This document shows, piece after piece, positions 4,149 through 5,920 of a stretch of 5,920 nt of DNA. The notes beneath the pieces are model-generated. The model made no database searches and was not told where the DNA came from. It saw only the letters and a program-made list of their open reading frames with translations. The stretch spans positions 1 through 5,920 of the forward strand of contig WQZE01000073.1 in the NCBI GenBank assembly GCA_009780875.1. The letters run 5' to 3'. The first letter of the stretch is position 1. Each line of letters starts with the position of its first letter. A program made the translations under genes and the position numbers. This DNA comes from Bacillota bacterium. Its GTDB lineage: Bacteria; Bacillota; Clostridia; Christensenellales; Pumilibacteraceae.

Positions 4149-5920
4149 TTATTTGACATCTTTCAACAAATCTGCAAATGGATTGATGGCGGTGTCTTGG
4201 TCGCTCCATTGCTCCGTAGCACTCTCAGCAGGCGTCTCTTTGCCCTTGCCTTTGCGTGGGGTGCTGTCGGCGTTGTCGGTTTGCACCGGAGCATCTTGGG
4301 TAGCCTTGATACTCAAATTGATTTTCTTGGCATTGGGGTCAATCCCTAACACTCTAACCTTGGTCTCTTGCCCTACTTTGAGGATATCGTTGATATTCTT
4401 GACAAAACCGTGTGCCGCCTCGGACACATGCACAAGACCATCCACGCCTTTTTCAAGTTCCACAAACGCACCATAAGGTACAATGCGACTAATCTTTCCC
4501 ACAGCATCACTGCCAACAGGGTATCTCTCAATCGCCTCCAAGAATGGGTCCTCTTTGAGTTGTTTCATACCCAAGGAGACTCTGCCCTTTTCTTTGTCCA
4601 TTGCCAAAACCAAAAAGTCATAAGACTCACCCAATTTGAGCACATTGGCTGGATTGCTGATTTTGTTCCAACTGAGGTCTGTGTTGTGTGCTAGGCAATC
4701 AATGCCGCCAACCGAGACAAACGCTCCAAAGTTGTTGAACCTTTTGACCGTGCCGCCCACAATCATACCAGGTTGAACTTGTGACCAAAACTCGCTTTCA
4801 CGCTCTTTTTTGTCTTTCATCAAAGGTTTTTTTGCAGAGGCAATAATCTTGGACTTGCGGTCATCAATCTCAATGGCAACCACTCTGAGTGTTTTGCCCA
4901 CAAATTGTTTGAGGTCTTTGGTAAAATACTCAGACACATGGCTTGCGGGTACAAATACGCTATAAGAACCATACTTGCCGGTCACACCGCCCTTGATGTC
5001 CTCCTCCACGGTGATGTCAAACTCTTGCTCATCACGAATGGCCTCCACCAACTTGTCGCCCGCTTTTTGCTTGTCAACCCTGCGTTTTGACAACAAAATG
5101 CAGTTGGTCTCGGGGTCTTTTTGACTGATGATGACCGCCTCCACCGTAGCACCTACTGGGTACTTGGATGGGTCAAACACTTTGCCCATCTCCTCAAAGT
5201 CCTCAGTTTTGATGAGTCCGTCCAGTTTGCCACCAATATCTAGTGACACACCTTTCTTGCTCACGCCAATGACAGTTCCTTTTATCCTCTTGCCTATGTC
5301 ATACTTGACAAAAGTTTCTTCTAGCCCTTCTAAGAACTCTACGCTAGATGCAGTCGCAAATTCCTTGCTCATGTATCTGACTACCTCCATCACCGACTCC
5401 TTGGGTGTCGATGCCCCCGCTATCATACCCACAACAGTATGGGGAGGGAATTTTATATTTTTTAGATTTTGTTTGTCTGTTGTTTGTTGTGAGACAAGAC
5501 TTGTACAAGCCGTGCCTTGATTGCCTTGAAATGCCTGGGTATCATTGGTTGCCACGATGCGCCATCCATCCACCCAATAGGATACGGTGTATTGAGAACA
5601 AATGTGGTACAATTGCTTGGTATTGCTACTTTGGGCACTGCCAAAGACCAAAACAAAATTACAAATTTGTCCCAACCGAATTGCATTTTTTTGTCTTTCA
5701 CTTGTAGTATAACATATTGTATCAAAAATTTCAAGTGTTTTGCCCTTGTTTTTCAAAATATTTTTTTTATCGTGCAGTTTTTTTCTTTTGGCAAGGGTGG
5801 CACACAGTTGTTTGTAGGCAGTTTCTTGCATCGTAGTTTGCGATACTACGCAAATATCTTGGTCCAAATCCACTTTTTCAAGGTCAGCCTCCCCCTCTAT
5901 CACGACTGCCTTTTGACACC
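4149..5920 (-). CDS. ispH: IspH (LytB) - ribosomal protein S1 fusion, N-terminus cut off by the window edge
   Basis: The reading frame is open to the window edge, so the true start lies beyond 5920. Residues here are counted from the GTG codon at 5903. The first half is the C-terminal part of 4-hydroxy-3-methylbut-2-enyl diphosphate reductase, the last step of the MEP isoprenoid pathway, making IPP and DMAPP with a [4Fe-4S] cluster. It shows QTT (22-24), the third cluster cysteine in DTIC (Cys64), SSNT (92-95) and GAST (163-166). The first two cluster cysteines and the catalytic Glu should lie off-window. The second half has four S1 RNA-binding domains at about 202-275, 293-356, 376-448 and 461-534, with GAFV-type motifs in domains 3 and 4, then a charged, disordered-looking tail. 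Four domains match the S1-like proteins of Bacillota, which bind mRNA on the ribosome. The fusion is known from Clostridia. Two segments of the IspH half are longer than in E. coli IspH. The gene ends with TAA, 66 bp before yajC. Confidence 0.95.
   Translation of the reverse strand, partial: CQKAVVIEGEADLEKVDLDQDICVVSQTTMQETAYKQLCATLAKRKKLHDKKNILKNKGKTLEIFDTICYTTSERQKNAIRLGQICNFVLVFGSAQSSNTKQLYHICSQYTVSYWVDGWRIVATNDTQAFQGNQGTACTSLVSQQTTDKQNLKNIKFPPHTVVGMIAGASTPKESVMEVVRYMSKEFATASSVEFLEGLEETFVKYDIGKRIKGTVIGVSKKGVSLDIGGKLDGLIKTEDFEEMGKVFDPSKYPVGATVEAVIISQKDPETNCILLSKRRVDKQKAGDKLVEAIRDEQEFDITVEEDIKGGVTGKYGSYSVFVPASHVSEYFTKDLKQFVGKTLRVVAIEIDDRKSKIIASAKKPLMKDKKERESEFWSQVQPGMIVGGTVKRFNNFGAFVSVGGIDCLAHNTDLSWNKISNPANVLKLGESYDFLVLAMDKEKGRVSLGMKQLKEDPFLEAIERYPVGSDAVGKISRIVPYGAFVELEKGVDGLVHVSEAAHGFVKNINDILKVGQETKVRVLGIDPNAKKINLSIKATQDAPVQTDNADSTPRKGKGKETPAESATEQWSDQDTAINPFADLLKDVK
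5370..5388 (-). promoter_or_regulatory. Internal GGAGGT and ATG at the IspH/S1 junction
   Basis: GGAGGT (5388-5383) lies ten bases before an in-frame ATG (5372-5370) that opens MSKEFATAS, just ahead of the first S1 domain. Translation from here would give a 407-residue protein with exactly the four S1 domains and tail, close to the size of free S1-like proteins in Bacillota. The GGAGGT also encodes part of a conserved IspH segment, which weakens the case. Confidence 0.35.
5706..5734 (-). promoter_or_regulatory. Promoter-like sequence inside the IspH coding region
   Basis: On the minus strand TTGAAA (5734-5729), 17 bases, then TATACT (5711-5706) preceded by TGT, an extended -10. Each box is one base from consensus. 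It lies in the codons for the conserved DTIC motif, so it could be chance, but it points toward the S1 half and yajC. Confidence 0.35.

Overview
The window most likely comes from a Clostridia-like member of the Bacillota. The main evidence is a gene at the right edge that fuses IspH (LytB) to a four-domain ribosomal protein S1, an arrangement known chiefly from Clostridia. This fits with AT-rich spacers, AGGAG-type ribosome binding sites and two promoters that match the vegetative consensus exactly. All supported genes lie on the minus strand, so transcription runs from high to low coordinates. No tRNA, rRNA, transposase, integrase or CRISPR array was seen.

Right part (about 3537-5920), conserved housekeeping block: the ispH-S1 fusion, which runs off the right edge and so lacks its N-terminus, is followed 66 bp later by yajC, a SecDF-associated membrane protein with an unusually long charged tail. 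The fusion gene contains a promoter-like sequence and, at the domain junction, a GGAGGT-ATG that could give a separate S1 protein.

Middle and left part (about 161-3536), accessory module: three genes for membrane proteins of no recognised family. They are a 323-residue protein with an N-terminal anchor, an outside domain and a hydrophobic Ala/Gly/Val-rich C-terminal part; a 129-residue four-helix protein; and a 326-residue protein with about eight helices. A small hydrophobic ORF may lie between the last two. The order (possible exported effector, then small polytopic proteins) would suit a bacteriocin/toxin-immunity or envelope-stress module, but this is inference only.

The most striking feature is a control element present twice, exactly 3204 bp apart. 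Each copy has a perfect TTGACA-N17-TATAAT promoter on the minus strand, followed in the early transcribed region by ten tandem 8-bp units (ATTACTTG on the minus strand, CAAGTAAT on the plus strand). The right copy (3205-3384) drives the three-gene module. The left copy (1-180) points out of the window and should drive another unit beyond the left edge. The arrays and 20 bp beyond them are identical, whereas the adjoining promoter segments have diverged. The window therefore looks like one complete member of a family of promoter-array-membrane gene cassettes placed directly downstream of yajC.
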